From assembly GCA_045575975.1 (NCBI GenBank), contig JAZNFO010000067.1, positions 7,454 through 71,453 on the forward strand: DNA of 64,000 bases, read 5' to 3'. Below, in pieces: positions 14,988 through 23,435 of the stretch. Source of the DNA: RGIG8709 sp045575975 (GTDB taxonomy: Bacteria; Bacillota; Clostridia; Monoglobales; Monoglobaceae). Every line of letters begins with the position of its first letter. The stretch's first letter is position 1. Under the pieces are notes generated by a model. The model was not told the origin of the DNA. It saw nothing but the letters and a program-made list of their open reading frames with translations, and ran no database searches. Position numbers and translations under genes: made by a program.

Positions 14988-16412
14988 TTATAAATTATAA
15001 TACTTATCAAATTCTGCAGGATGCGGAATTGCTGCAAGCTCGCGAACTTCTGCTCTTTTTGTTTCGATGAATTTTTCAATCATAAATTCAGGGAAAACTC
15101 CGCCCTTTGTGAGATAATCGTGGTCTTTCTCAAGAGCATTAAGAGCTTCGTCAAGAGATGTTGGAAGATGCTTAAGCTTTGCCTTTTCCTCATCGGAAAG
15201 CTTATAAAGGTTCATATCATATGGACCCCAGCCGTTTTCATGTGGGTCAATTTTGTTTTCGATACCGTCGATACCAGCCATTAAAATAGCTGCATAGCAG
15301 AAATATGGGTTACAGGTTGCATCAGGATTTCTAAGCTCAAAGCGTCTGAGTTCAGGAGCCTTTGCATAAGCAGGAATACGAATAACCGCACTTCTGTTTG
15401 ATGTTGCATAACCAACAGTAACAGGAGCTTCAAAGCCCGGAACAAGTCGTTTGAATGAGTTTGTGCTTGGGTTTGTGAGGGCACAAAGTGATGCAATGTG
15501 CTTTAAGAGACCGCCCATAAAGTAGTGAGCCTCGCGGCTTAAATTTGAATATCCGTTGTCATCGGAGAAAACAGGCTTTCCGTCTTTCATAAGAAGCATA
15601 TGAACATGCATACCGTTTCCTGCCTCACCTGCAACAGGCTTTGGCATAAAGGTTGCAGAAAGGCCGTGCTTTCTTGCGGTGTTGTGGATAATATATTTAA
15701 TCATCATTGTGGCATCTGCCATATAGGACATCTGACCAAGGTGTGGCTCAATCTCAAACTGACCGCCTGCACCAACTTCTGGGTGGTGATAGTTAAGAGG
15801 AATGCCTGCCTCTTCCATAAGAAGACACATTTCAGATCGTGCCTCGTATGAAATGTCAAAAGGCTTTGCAATGTGGTAGTTTTTCTGTTTTGCAACAATG
15901 TTGCCTGTGCCCTCGTCGGCACTGTTCCAGTGAGCCTGAGCTGCATCAACATATGAGCTTATCTCTCCCGGTGCAATCTTCCAGCCAACCTGGTCGAAAA
16001 GATAAAATTCAAATTCCGGAAGAATATACATTGTGTCTGCAATTCCTGAATCCTTGAGGTATTTTTCTGCCGCAAGCACAATATTTCTCGGATACTGAGG
16101 AAGCGGGCGGTTTTCAGGATTATCAATAATCATTGCATTACCTGTCATAGAAAGAGTTTTAATATCACAGAACGGGTCGATAAGAGCTGTGTCAGGGTCC
16201 GGAATAAACACCATATCGCTTTTTTCAACCACGGCATAGCCATAGTTTGAAGCATCAAAGCCGATGCCGTTTTTCATAATATCTTCATTAAAGTTTTTTG
16301 CAGGGATAGTCACATGACGGAACTGGCCCTGAAAGTCAACCATTTTAAAGTCAACCATTTTAATGTCGTTTTCACGGATAAGGTTCATAATGTCCTTAAC
16401 TGTTTTTTTCAT
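14988..16412 (-). CDS. glnA: Glutamine synthetase, type I
   Basis: Makes glutamine from glutamate, ammonia and ATP. 474 residues, slightly longer than the roughly 444 of Bacillus. Family signatures: MVDFQGQFRHVTIPA, EFEFYLFD (metal ligands), GQFEIEPHLGQ, the ATP-binding KPVAGEAGNGMHVHMLL (KP...G.G.H.H), NPSTNSFKRLVPGFEAP and RRFELRNPDATCNPYFCYAA. The N-terminus carries a tandem KMVDFKMVDF encoded by a short duplicated segment. A tyrosine in DMNLYKLSDEE sits where other type I enzymes can be adenylylated, but no adenylyltransferase is visible here. AAGGAGG lies 7 bases before the ATG. The leader holds repeat sequences. Confidence 0.96.
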   Translation of the reverse strand: MKKTVKDIMNLIRENDIKMVDFKMVDFQGQFRHVTIPAKNFNEDIMKNGIGFDASNYGYAVVEKSDMVFIPDPDTALIDPFCDIKTLSMTGNAMIIDNPENRPLPQYPRNIVLAAEKYLKDSGIADTMYILPEFEFYLFDQVGWKIAPGEISSYVDAAQAHWNSADEGTGNIVAKQKNYHIAKPFDISYEARSEMCLLMEEAGIPLNYHHPEVGAGGQFEIEPHLGQMSYMADATMMIKYIIHNTARKHGLSATFMPKPVAGEAGNGMHVHMLLMKDGKPVFSDDNGYSNLSREAHYFMGGLLKHIASLCALTNPSTNSFKRLVPGFEAPVTVGYATSNRSAVIRIPAYAKAPELRRFELRNPDATCNPYFCYAAILMAGIDGIENKIDPHENGWGPYDMNLYKLSDEEKAKLKHLPTSLDEALNALEKDHDYLTKGGVFPEFMIEKFIETKRAEVRELAAIPHPAEFDKYYNL

Positions 16413-16455
16413 TTGTTTTCCTCCTTATAATTATCCAAAAGCCGTTAACCTGACT

Positions 16456-16570
16456 CCTATTTTTCAGCGGCTGATTTTCGTGTTCGCTGTGTTAAAATAC
16501 TCGGCAATCCACAAAGGATTACCTGCGTTTTTGCCTTGCGAAACCAAAAATCATCTCTCTGAAAAATAGG
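16456..16570. repeat. Repeat element in the glnA leader with 12-bp inverted ends
   Basis: CCTATTTTTCAG (16456-16467) and CTGAAAAATAGG (16559-16570) are perfect 12-bp inverted repeats. They enclose the palindromic repeat GGCAATCCACAAAGGATTACC (16503-16523, second copy of the family at 14810 and 41028). The element separates glnA from ctpA. It may be a small mobile repeat or a leader structure. No classical glutamine-responsive RNA motif was recognised. Confidence 0.55.
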
Positions 16571-16609
16571 TTAAGGTCACCGTCATTTGGATTTTTTTAT
16601 TTTTTTAAA

Positions 16610-18076
16610 TTAAAAGGCGTCAAGAGCGGTTTGAAGCTGGTCATCAACTTCCTCTTTCATTTCGGAAAGGGTGTTATAAATCGACATCTGAGTTGTTTTG
16701 TCAAGAACACCGTATGGATATAAATCTTCCATAATATCCTGATAGGTGTAAACCGCAAGCTTCAGGTTTTCGTCAAATATGTCGTTTATTTCTCCAACAT
16801 AAATTCCCATATACGAAAGAGCCTTTTTGGCAGTTTCAACCTCAGGGGTTTTGTCCCCAAGTGAGAATTTTTTGTTAAGATTAAATTCACCAAAGCTTTT
16901 TGGGTCAACATCAATAAATGAATTTTCAACAACTGCATCTGGCTGAATACCAACCTTGTCTATGTTGTTTCCAAGGGGGGTGAGATAATATGCAATAGTG
17001 AACTTTGCCACACCGCCGGTTGGAATATCCATAATGGTCTGGACCGTGCCTTTTCCAAAGGAGTTTTTGCCGATAACCTTCGCTTTTTTGTTTTCTTTAA
17101 GTGCGGCAGTTAAAACCTCGGAAGCGGAGGCGCTCATTTCGTTTATAAGAACAACAATTTCATAATCGGTGTCTTTTCCCTGAGCCTTGTAAGCTGTGTT
17201 AAATGTGGGAATTTTGTGGTCTTCAAAAAGGATAACAGCATCTTCTCCCAGAAATCTGTCAGCAATCTGAATGGCAGCTTCAAGGTAGCCTCCGCCGTTT
17301 CCGCGAAGATCAAGTATAATATTTTTAATTCCCAGCTTGTCAATTTCGGTCATTGCCTCTTCAAAATAGGTGTGAGCATTTTCTGTAAAGGAATAAAGGG
17401 CAATTTTTGCAATTTTATTTCCATCGTCCTCGATAATCTCATAGCTGACGGGGTTCTGGGTGATTTTCTCCCTCACAATATCAAAGGTGTGATATGTGTC
17501 TGTTGAGGGACGCCAGATTTTAACGGTGACGCTTGTCCCCACAGGACCTCTTATATAGTCAACTGCAAGGTCCATATCCATTCCTATAAGACTTGTGCCG
17601 TTTGCCTCAATAATAATATCTCCCTCTTTTATGCCTGCTTTTTCAGCGGGCGAGCCGGGAATGGGCTGAGAAACTATCAAAGATGTATCTCTTGTGAGAA
17701 CAGTAACCCCTATTCCGTATATTTCGTCGGTCAGGTTGTCAAAAAGCTTGCTTTTTTCTTCCTTTGTGTAGTAAACCGAGTTTTCGTCAATGGATGAAAG
17801 CATTCCCGAAAGAGCTGTGTCAAGAAGCTCGGGATGTTCTTTCAAAACAGCATCAAGTGCCCCCTCATATAATGAGCCCTTGTCTGTTTTTTCATATCTT
17901 GCATAAATTTCAAGATTCTGGGCAACTCCCACTGCAATCTGTGCTTCATAGTTTTTCTTAAGAGCCTCTTTTGCTGCTTTTTCAAGCATTTCTGCCCCTG
18001 TTTCCCCGTGTGCGGGAACCATAATAAAGGAAAGGGACAGAATAAGAGGAAGAAAAATCCTTATAATTTTTTTCAT
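16610..18076 (-). CDS. S41 C-terminal processing peptidase (CtpA/CtpB type)
   Basis: Exported serine protease of 488 residues. An N-terminal signal peptide (KKIIRIFLPLILSLSFIMVP) is followed by a PDZ domain (YGIGVTVLTRDTSLIVSQPI, GSPAEKAGIKEGDIIIEANG). The S41 core shows the catalytic serine in EMSASASEVLTAAL and lysine in GKNSFGKGTVQ. The C-terminus resembles a peptidoglycan-binding domain (ETAKKALSYMGIYVGEINDI). In Bacillus, CtpB of this architecture triggers SpoIVFB in sporulation; that role here is only possible. Last gene of the ddl-murI-argS operon. Confidence 0.9.
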   Translation of the reverse strand: MKKIIRIFLPLILSLSFIMVPAHGETGAEMLEKAAKEALKKNYEAQIAVGVAQNLEIYARYEKTDKGSLYEGALDAVLKEHPELLDTALSGMLSSIDENSVYYTKEEKSKLFDNLTDEIYGIGVTVLTRDTSLIVSQPIPGSPAEKAGIKEGDIIIEANGTSLIGMDMDLAVDYIRGPVGTSVTVKIWRPSTDTYHTFDIVREKITQNPVSYEIIEDDGNKIAKIALYSFTENAHTYFEEAMTEIDKLGIKNIILDLRGNGGGYLEAAIQIADRFLGEDAVILFEDHKIPTFNTAYKAQGKDTDYEIVVLINEMSASASEVLTAALKENKKAKVIGKNSFGKGTVQTIMDIPTGGVAKFTIAYYLTPLGNNIDKVGIQPDAVVENSFIDVDPKSFGEFNLNKKFSLGDKTPEVETAKKALSYMGIYVGEINDIFDENLKLAVYTYQDIMEDLYPYGVLDKTTQMSIYNTLSEMKEEVDDQLQTALDAF

Positions 18077-18086
18077 AGTAAGTCTC

Positions 18087-18443
18087 CTAATCGATAAATT
18101 CCATATAGAGAATTTTGATTTTTTCCGAATTTCCTGCGGCGATAAAAGTTATTCTCTGGTCAAGAAAGTATGTGTTCACGGTTTCAAAGCTAAGCCTTTC
18201 TCCGCTTTTTGAGAATATATTCTCAGCTATTATGGGCAGGTCTGTGTATTCAAGGCTGAACGCAATTTCCTCTGCCGTAAAGCTGTTTTGTTTTCTCACA
18301 TTCTTGATAATAACAGAGCTTGTCTCCTCATTTGCAAGATAAATATTTCCTGTATAAAAATCTATATTGTGAAATGGCTCTGCAAATGCCGATACTTGCA
18401 GGGTTAAAAGAATAAGGGTTAAAATAAAACATAATTTTTTCAT
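18087..18443 (-). CDS. Secreted or membrane-anchored protein of unknown function
   Basis: 118 residues with a clear signal peptide (MKKLCFILTLILLTLQVSAFAE) and no recognised domain; the rest looks beta-rich. Its ATG overlaps the argS stop codon in a TAATG arrangement, so it is translated by coupling. It precedes the exported protease gene by 10 bases. A partner or substrate of the protease is a possible reading from position only. Confidence 0.7.
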   Translation of the reverse strand: MKKLCFILTLILLTLQVSAFAEPFHNIDFYTGNIYLANEETSSVIIKNVRKQNSFTAEEIAFSLEYTDLPIIAENIFSKSGERLSFETVNTYFLDQRITFIAAGNSEKIKILYMEFID

Positions 18444-20140
18444 TACATTTTCTCCGGTGCATCAATTTTAAGCATTGAAAGAACGCCCTCAATAACAATC
18501 TTAACGCTTTCAATAAGCTTAAGTCTTGCTGCCATAAGATTTTCATCCGAGTCTTTAACTCTGCAGGAGTTATAGAATGAATGGAATTCGGTTGCAAGGT
18601 CGATAACATATCTTGTGATTCTTGCAGGCTCTCTTGAAATGGCAGAAAGTCTAATTTCTTCAGGAAGCTCTGAAAGTTTTTTAAGAAGATTAAGTTCTTC
18701 TTCCTTATTTAGAAGTTCAGGATTTATTTGGTCATATTTTTTAACGGTTATGCCTTCGCTTTCAAGAACCTTTAAGATACTGCAAATTCTTGCGTGAGCA
18801 TACTGAACATAGTAAACGGGGTTGTCGTTTGATTCGGATGCGGCAAGCTCAAGGTCAAAGTCAAGGTGGCTTCCAGCCATTCTCATATTGAAGAAAAATC
18901 TTGCAACATCAATGCTGCAGTCTTCAAGCAAATCGGAAAGTGTGATAGCCTTTCCTGTGCGCTTTGACATTCTCACGGTTTCCCCGCCTCTGACAAGGCG
19001 TACAAGCTGCATAATAACAACCTCAAAACGGTCAGGGTCAATGCCAAGAGCCGCCATAGCCCCTTTCATTCTTGCAATGTGGCCGTGGTGGTCTGCACCC
19101 CACACATCAATTGCAAGGTCAAATTCACGGTCTTTTAGCTTATTCACATGGTATGCAATGTCAGCTGCAAAGTAGGTTGGAATGCCGTTTGCACGAACCA
19201 GAACCTCGTCCTTTTCAAGTCCCATTTTAACGCAGTTGAGCCACAGAGCATCGTCTTTTTCGTAGGTGTAGCCGTTTTCTGTAAGCTTTTCGATGACATC
19301 TTTAACTGCACCTGATTGGTGAAGTGTGCTTTCTCTGAACCACACATCGTAGAAAATTCTGTATTTTCCCAAATCTTCTTCTAAATATTTGATATTTTTT
19401 TCAAGAGCATAAGAGACTAAAGCCTTTTTGCGGTCATCGGAGGATGCATCAAGATATTTGTCACCCTCAAGCTCAATAAATGCTTTCATATGCTCACGGA
19501 TATCCTCTCCGTGGTAGCCGTCTTCGGGAAATTCTATTGCATCTTCACCTTTCAAAAGCTGAATATATCTTGCCTCAAGGGATTTTCCAAATTTTTCAAT
19601 CTGGTTTCCCGCATCGTTTATATAAAATTCTCTTGTAACATCGTATCCTGCATATTCCATAACACTTGCAAGACAGTCTCCAAGAGCACCGCCACGGGCA
19701 TTTCCCATATGCATAGGACCTGTGGGGTTTGCACTAACAAATTCAATCATAACCTTTTTGCCCTTGCCAAGATCAATTTTGCCGTAGTCCTTGCCCATTT
19801 TTTCTATACACTTAAGAACGGAATAAAGATATGCATTGGTAAGGTAAAAGTTTATAAAGCCTGCCCCTGCAATTTCTGTTTTCTCTATATTCTCATTTGA
19901 CGAAAGGTTTTCAAGAATTGTTTCGCCGATTTGTCTCGGAGACATACGAAATGGTTTTGCAAGAAGCATGGCTAGGTTTGAAGAAAAGTCACCGTGGGTT
20001 TTATCCTTTGGAATTTCAAGATTGATAAGAGCCTTTATATCCCCGTCGTATTCGGGAAGAGCGCCCTTTTCACTTGCCTTTTTGTATGCATCAAGGATTA
20101 AGTCCTTAATGCCAATTTTAAGATTTTCTATAATGTTCAT
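18443..20140 (-). CDS. argS: Arginyl-tRNA synthetase
   Basis: Class I aminoacyl-tRNA synthetase, 565 residues. The N-terminal Arg-specific additional domain is seen in KTHGDFSSNLAMLLAK. The HIGH motif is HMGN in FVSANPTGPMHMGNARGGAL and the KMSKS loop is RMSKRTGKAI. The C-terminal DALR anticodon-binding domain carries VYYVQYAHARICSIL and ATEFHSFYNSCRV. It overlaps the DUF1934 gene by 4 bases. The ywiB-argS pair is the Bacillus arrangement. No T-box leader is seen. Confidence 0.97.
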   Translation of the reverse strand: MNIIENLKIGIKDLILDAYKKASEKGALPEYDGDIKALINLEIPKDKTHGDFSSNLAMLLAKPFRMSPRQIGETILENLSSNENIEKTEIAGAGFINFYLTNAYLYSVLKCIEKMGKDYGKIDLGKGKKVMIEFVSANPTGPMHMGNARGGALGDCLASVMEYAGYDVTREFYINDAGNQIEKFGKSLEARYIQLLKGEDAIEFPEDGYHGEDIREHMKAFIELEGDKYLDASSDDRKKALVSYALEKNIKYLEEDLGKYRIFYDVWFRESTLHQSGAVKDVIEKLTENGYTYEKDDALWLNCVKMGLEKDEVLVRANGIPTYFAADIAYHVNKLKDREFDLAIDVWGADHHGHIARMKGAMAALGIDPDRFEVVIMQLVRLVRGGETVRMSKRTGKAITLSDLLEDCSIDVARFFFNMRMAGSHLDFDLELAASESNDNPVYYVQYAHARICSILKVLESEGITVKKYDQINPELLNKEEELNLLKKLSELPEEIRLSAISREPARITRYVIDLATEFHSFYNSCRVKDSDENLMAARLKLIESVKIVIEGVLSMLKIDAPEKM

Positions 20141-20577
20141 TTTGTTTGTCCTCCGTTTAATTTAACATTCATTTCAAGCTTGTTTTTGGCATAAGCCTTG
20201 TTATTAAGGTCAAGAATATATTCAAGAATAACATCTCCGCCCTCATCCTTATTAAGGGTTGATTCCATAAGAGTGGGACTCACCGCAACAGGCAAAAGTC
20301 CGTATGGAGTGGGGTAGGAGCAAAGTCTTTTTTCCCCTTTTATAAATTCCATTCTGCTCTGAAACTTACCTTTTCTTGAAAGGGTGATTTTGTTATCTGT
20401 AATTTTTATAGTGGTGGTTGTGTCCTCAAAGCCCGTCATTTCGGACTCTTCGTAAACAACATAAAAGCTTCCCTCATGCTGTGCGAAAGTGCCTTTGGTC
20501 ACAAGCTCAATTACATCCTCCTGACCATCAAGGGCATATTGCCTGGTCTTTAGGGAAATGGTTGCATTTTCTTTCAT
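20137..20577 (-). CDS. DUF1934 (YwiB-like) beta-barrel protein
   Basis: 146 residues, lipocalin/calycin-like DUF1934 family. Seen: YVVYEESEMTGFEDTTTTIK, SRKGKFQSRMEFIKGEKRLC and TPYGLLPVAVSPTLMESTL. It is regularly encoded just upstream of argS in Firmicutes; molecular function unknown. Its TGA overlaps the argS ATG. It starts 15 bases after murI. Confidence 0.85.
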   Translation of the reverse strand: MKENATISLKTRQYALDGQEDVIELVTKGTFAQHEGSFYVVYEESEMTGFEDTTTTIKITDNKITLSRKGKFQSRMEFIKGEKRLCSYPTPYGLLPVAVSPTLMESTLNKDEGGDVILEYILDLNNKAYAKNKLEMNVKLNGGQTK

Positions 20578-20591
20578 TTTATCTGTCCTCT

Positions 20592-21398
20592 TTAATAGTT
20601 TTCTATATTTATTCTCTTAACCTGCTCGGTTATCTCTCTGTTTAAAAACATTCCGCCCTGCTTTGAAAAGCTTTCTGTTATATCACTGACGAAAAACTTG
20701 CAGGAGCCTTGCTGTCTCTCCGCCTGAAGGGAGCGGTTTTCAATTTTTTTCTTTGTGAATGCAGCAGCTGCCGCACCTGAATCGATAAGCGTAACCTCAT
20801 CCCCCAGCACATCCCTTATTATATCAGATAAAAGGGGATAGTGGGTACAGCCAAGGATAAGAGTGTCGATTTTTTCATTTTTCATTTCCAGAAGATAATC
20901 TTCTGCAATAAGTCTTGTTGCCTCATTTTTTAAATATCCGTTTTCCACAAGGGGAACGAAAAGGGGGCAGGCCTTACTGATAATCTCAAAATCAGGATTT
21001 ATTTTTAAAAGTTCTTCCTTATATTTTCCGCTGCGAATAGAACCCTCTGTGCCTATAACCCCGATTTTTCCCGATTTTGTGGAAAGGGCTGCATTTTTTG
21101 CGGCGGGGTGAACAACACCTGTGATGTCAAGGTCAAACTCATTTTCAATCATGGGAAGAGCAGCACTTGATGCTGTTCCGCAGGCAATAATAATTGATTT
21201 TATATCAAAGGTTTTCAAAAAATTTATGTCCTGACGAACATATTTCACAATTGTATCACGGCTTCTTGTTCCGTAGGGCACTCTTCCCGTGTCGCCGAAA
21301 TATATTATGTCCTCTTTGGGCATAATTTTCATAATTTCCTTAACGCAGGTAAGTCCCCCAAGACCAGAATCAAAAATGCCGATTGGGCGCATATCCAT
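20592..21398 (-). CDS. murI: Glutamate racemase
   Basis: Supplies D-glutamate for peptidoglycan. 268 residues from the ATG at 21398 (MDMRPIGIFDSGLGGLTCVK). The two catalytic cysteines are in IIACGTASSAAL and LGCTHYPLL, and FGDTGRVPYGTRS is the conserved substrate loop. The frame extends 10 codons further without a better start. GAGAGGA lies 11 bases upstream, inside the last codons of ddl. It follows ddl, so two D-amino-acid steps of cell-wall synthesis sit together. Confidence 0.95.
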   Translation of the reverse strand: MDMRPIGIFDSGLGGLTCVKEIMKIMPKEDIIYFGDTGRVPYGTRSRDTIVKYVRQDINFLKTFDIKSIIIACGTASSAALPMIENEFDLDITGVVHPAAKNAALSTKSGKIGVIGTEGSIRSGKYKEELLKINPDFEIISKACPLFVPLVENGYLKNEATRLIAEDYLLEMKNEKIDTLILGCTHYPLLSDIIRDVLGDEVTLIDSGAAAAAFTKKKIENRSLQAERQQGSCKFFVSDITESFSKQGGMFLNREITEQVKRINIENY

Positions 21399-21405
21399 TT
21401 TTGTA

Positions 21406-22464
21406 TCAATCCTCTCTTGAAAGGGCAAGTTCTATGTGCTTTGAAATAAGCTCCTTGCAATTAACACCGGAAAGCTCCCAGAGCTTTGGATACATACTGA
21501 TAGGAGTAAATCCGGGGATAGTGTTTATTTCATTTATATAAAGCTTTCCTGTTTCTCTTTCAAGGAAGAAGTCAACTCTTGAATGACCTCTGCACTCGCA
21601 GATTTTGTAAGCTTTTTTTGCCCAGTCCTTTATAGTTTCAAGGGTTTCTTTATCAATTGGAGCGGGAAGATAAAGCTTTGATGTTTCGTCTTCGTATTTT
21701 GCCTCAAAGTCATAAAATTCTTTTGCCGGTTTTATTTCGCCGGCAAAGTCGGCACATATGGGGGAAAGATTTCCCATAACAGCCATTTCAATTTCTCTTC
21801 CGTTTATATTTTCTTCAATCAGAACCTTGTAGTCGTGGCAGAATGCAAGATTAACCGCTTTTTCAAGGTCTTCTTTTTTGCTGGCCTTGGTAACACCGAT
21901 AGATGAGCCTGCAGATGAGGGTTTAACAAAAACAGGGAAGCCAAGCTTTTTTTCAACTAAGTCCGCATCAATTTTGTCTCCCTTTTTAAATTCAACCCAG
22001 TTTGCCTGATTAAGGCCTGCTTTTTCAAAAAGGATTTTTGCAACGCATTTGTCCATACAAACGGCATTTCCGAGAACTCCGCAGGAGGCATAAGGGATGC
22101 CTGCCATTTCAAAAATTCCCTGAATTGTTCCGTCTTCGCCATATTTTCCGTGAAGAACAGGATAGCAAACATCGATTTTGATTTTTTCATATGTTCCGTC
22201 GGGCAAAAGCTTTAAGAGTGCTTTGTCGTGACTGCTTGGAGAAATTATGGCAGGGCATTTTGCAAAGTCCAGCCAGTTTTCTTTTGTTATGTCCTCTGTT
22301 TCTCCTTCATAAAGGAGCCAGGTGCCCTCTTTGGTAATGGCGATTTTATAAACATTGTATTTTTCTGTATCAATATTTGAAAGCACAGTTTTAACGGACA
22401 TTCTGGAAACATCATGCTCGCTTGATGCTCCGCCGAAAATAACACAAACATTAAGTTTTGACAT
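21406..22464 (-). CDS. ddl: D-alanine--D-alanine ligase
   Basis: ATP-grasp enzyme joining two D-Ala for peptidoglycan precursors, 352 residues. Seen: CVIFGGASSEHDVSRMSVKT, VLHGKYGEDGTIQGIFEMAG, FPVFVKPSSAGSSIGVTKA (ATP-grasp loop), EMAVMGN and GHSRVDFFLERETGKLYINE then INTIPGFTPISMYPKL (metal-binding and omega-loop region). First gene of the cell-wall/argS operon. Confidence 0.96.
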   Translation of the reverse strand: MSKLNVCVIFGGASSEHDVSRMSVKTVLSNIDTEKYNVYKIAITKEGTWLLYEGETEDITKENWLDFAKCPAIISPSSHDKALLKLLPDGTYEKIKIDVCYPVLHGKYGEDGTIQGIFEMAGIPYASCGVLGNAVCMDKCVAKILFEKAGLNQANWVEFKKGDKIDADLVEKKLGFPVFVKPSSAGSSIGVTKASKKEDLEKAVNLAFCHDYKVLIEENINGREIEMAVMGNLSPICADFAGEIKPAKEFYDFEAKYEDETSKLYLPAPIDKETLETIKDWAKKAYKICECRGHSRVDFFLERETGKLYINEINTIPGFTPISMYPKLWELSGVNCKELISKHIELALSRED

Positions 22465-22489
22465 TTAAAAATCAATTCCTTTCAAATTT

Positions 22490-22517
22490 TATGTATAACT
22501 TCTGCATCCTTTGTCAA
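22490..22517 (-). promoter_or_regulatory. Possible ddl operon promoter
   Basis: Minus strand TTGACA (22512-22517) with a TACATA-like -10 (22490-22495) at 16 bp spacing. The -10 is weak. Confidence 0.45.
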
Positions 22518-22554
22518 CAATTTAGCTAAATCAAGTTGAAAGGATACATAGAAT

Positions 22555-23178
22555 ATGAAATTTATAAATAAAACCCGTCTTTTTTGTTTTGTCCTTTTCT
22601 GGACACTTGCCCTAAGTTTCACGGTAAGCTATCTTAATTCCGCAAAGGATGAGATTAAGGAAAGTGTTGTCAGGCTTCATATAATTGCAAACAGCAATTC
22701 TGAGTTGGACCAAAGCATAAAGCTTAAGGTGAGAGACCGCATTTTAAAAGAAGGAAAAAATATTTTTTCTTCTTCAAAAACCCCTGCCGATGCGCTGTGT
22801 CTTGCAAATGAAAACAAGGCATATATTAAGAAAATCGCAGAGGATGAGCTTTTAAAAAACGGCTTTCCCCAAAAGGTTTCCGTTAAGGTGGGAGAATTTT
22901 CATTCCCTCAAAAAACCTATTCAAAGTTTTCGTTTCCGCAAGGCACCTATAATGCGGTGCGGGTAGAAATCGGTGATGCAAAGGGCAAAAACTGGTGGTG
23001 CGTTATGTACCCGCCTTTATGCTTTGTTCAGGGAGTTGCAAAAATTCCCTCGGAAACAGATGCTAAAATACGCGAAAACCTTTCCAAAGGTGAATATGCC
23101 CTTTTAACAGATAGTGAAAGCGGGGTTGAAATCCGCTTTAAGCTCCTTGAAATTTTGGAGTCATTAAAAAACCGATAA
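22555..23178 (+). CDS. spoIIR: Stage II sporulation protein R
   Basis: Forespore-made, exported signal protein that activates processing of pro-sigma-E in the mother cell. 207 residues. An N-terminal membrane/signal segment (LFCFVLFWTLALSFTVSYL) is followed by VVRLHIIANSNSELDQSIKL, KVRDRIL, then SFPQGTYNAVRVEIGDAKGK and NWWCVMYPPLCFV, all characteristic. AAAGGA lies 11 bases before the ATG. Monocistronic, divergent from ddl and convergent with tsaD across the repeat patch at 23187-23420. Confidence 0.93.
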   Translation: MKFINKTRLFCFVLFWTLALSFTVSYLNSAKDEIKESVVRLHIIANSNSELDQSIKLKVRDRILKEGKNIFSSSKTPADALCLANENKAYIKKIAEDELLKNGFPQKVSVKVGEFSFPQKTYSKFSFPQGTYNAVRVEIGDAKGKNWWCVMYPPLCFVQGVAKIPSETDAKIRENLSKGEYALLTDSESGVEIRFKLLEILESLKNR

Positions 23179-23186
23179 TTTGTATC

Positions 23187-23253
23187 GGAATGCATAAATG
23201 CATTCCCTACGGTGTATCAGAAATTTATCGTAGGGAACGGATTTATCCGTTCC
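23187..23253. repeat. REPIN-like element, copy B
   Basis: GGAATGCATAAATGCATTCC (23187-23206) and GGAACGGATTTATCCGTTCC (23234-23253) in inverted order with CTAC/GTAG facing inward, spacer 27 bp. It has the same two arms as copy A in the opposite order. Confidence 0.8.
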
Positions 23254-23420
23254 GCAACGGGATGGCACAGAGACCGTCTCCCGCAAAGCATCACACTATG
23301 TTAAATCTATTGTAGGGAACGGATTTATCCGTTCCGCACCGGGACGGCACAGAGACCGTCTCCCGCAAAGCATCACACTATGTTAAATCTATTGTAGGGA
23401 ACGGATTTATCCGTTCCGCA
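23229..23420. repeat. 82-bp tandem repeat carrying REP palindromes
   Basis: Two full copies and one partial copy of an 82-bp unit: the palindrome starts at 23234, 23316 and 23398, exactly 82 bp apart. Each unit contains GTAGGGAACGGATTTATCCG and a second motif, GGCACAGAGACCGTCTCCCG. Copies differ by a few substitutions (GCAACGGGAT versus GCACCGGGAC). They lie in the convergent gap between spoIIR and tsaD. Confidence 0.85.
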
Positions 23421-23435
23421 CCAAGCCTTTGTTTT

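Noticed and set aside
20138..20600. T-box leader for argS
   Set aside because: argS is internal to an operon, overlapping the DUF1934 gene by 4 bases, with no T-box sequence or terminator upstream.
23229..23420. Possible CRISPR array
   Set aside because: The units are directly tandem (82 bp) with no unique spacers, and no cas genes are nearby.
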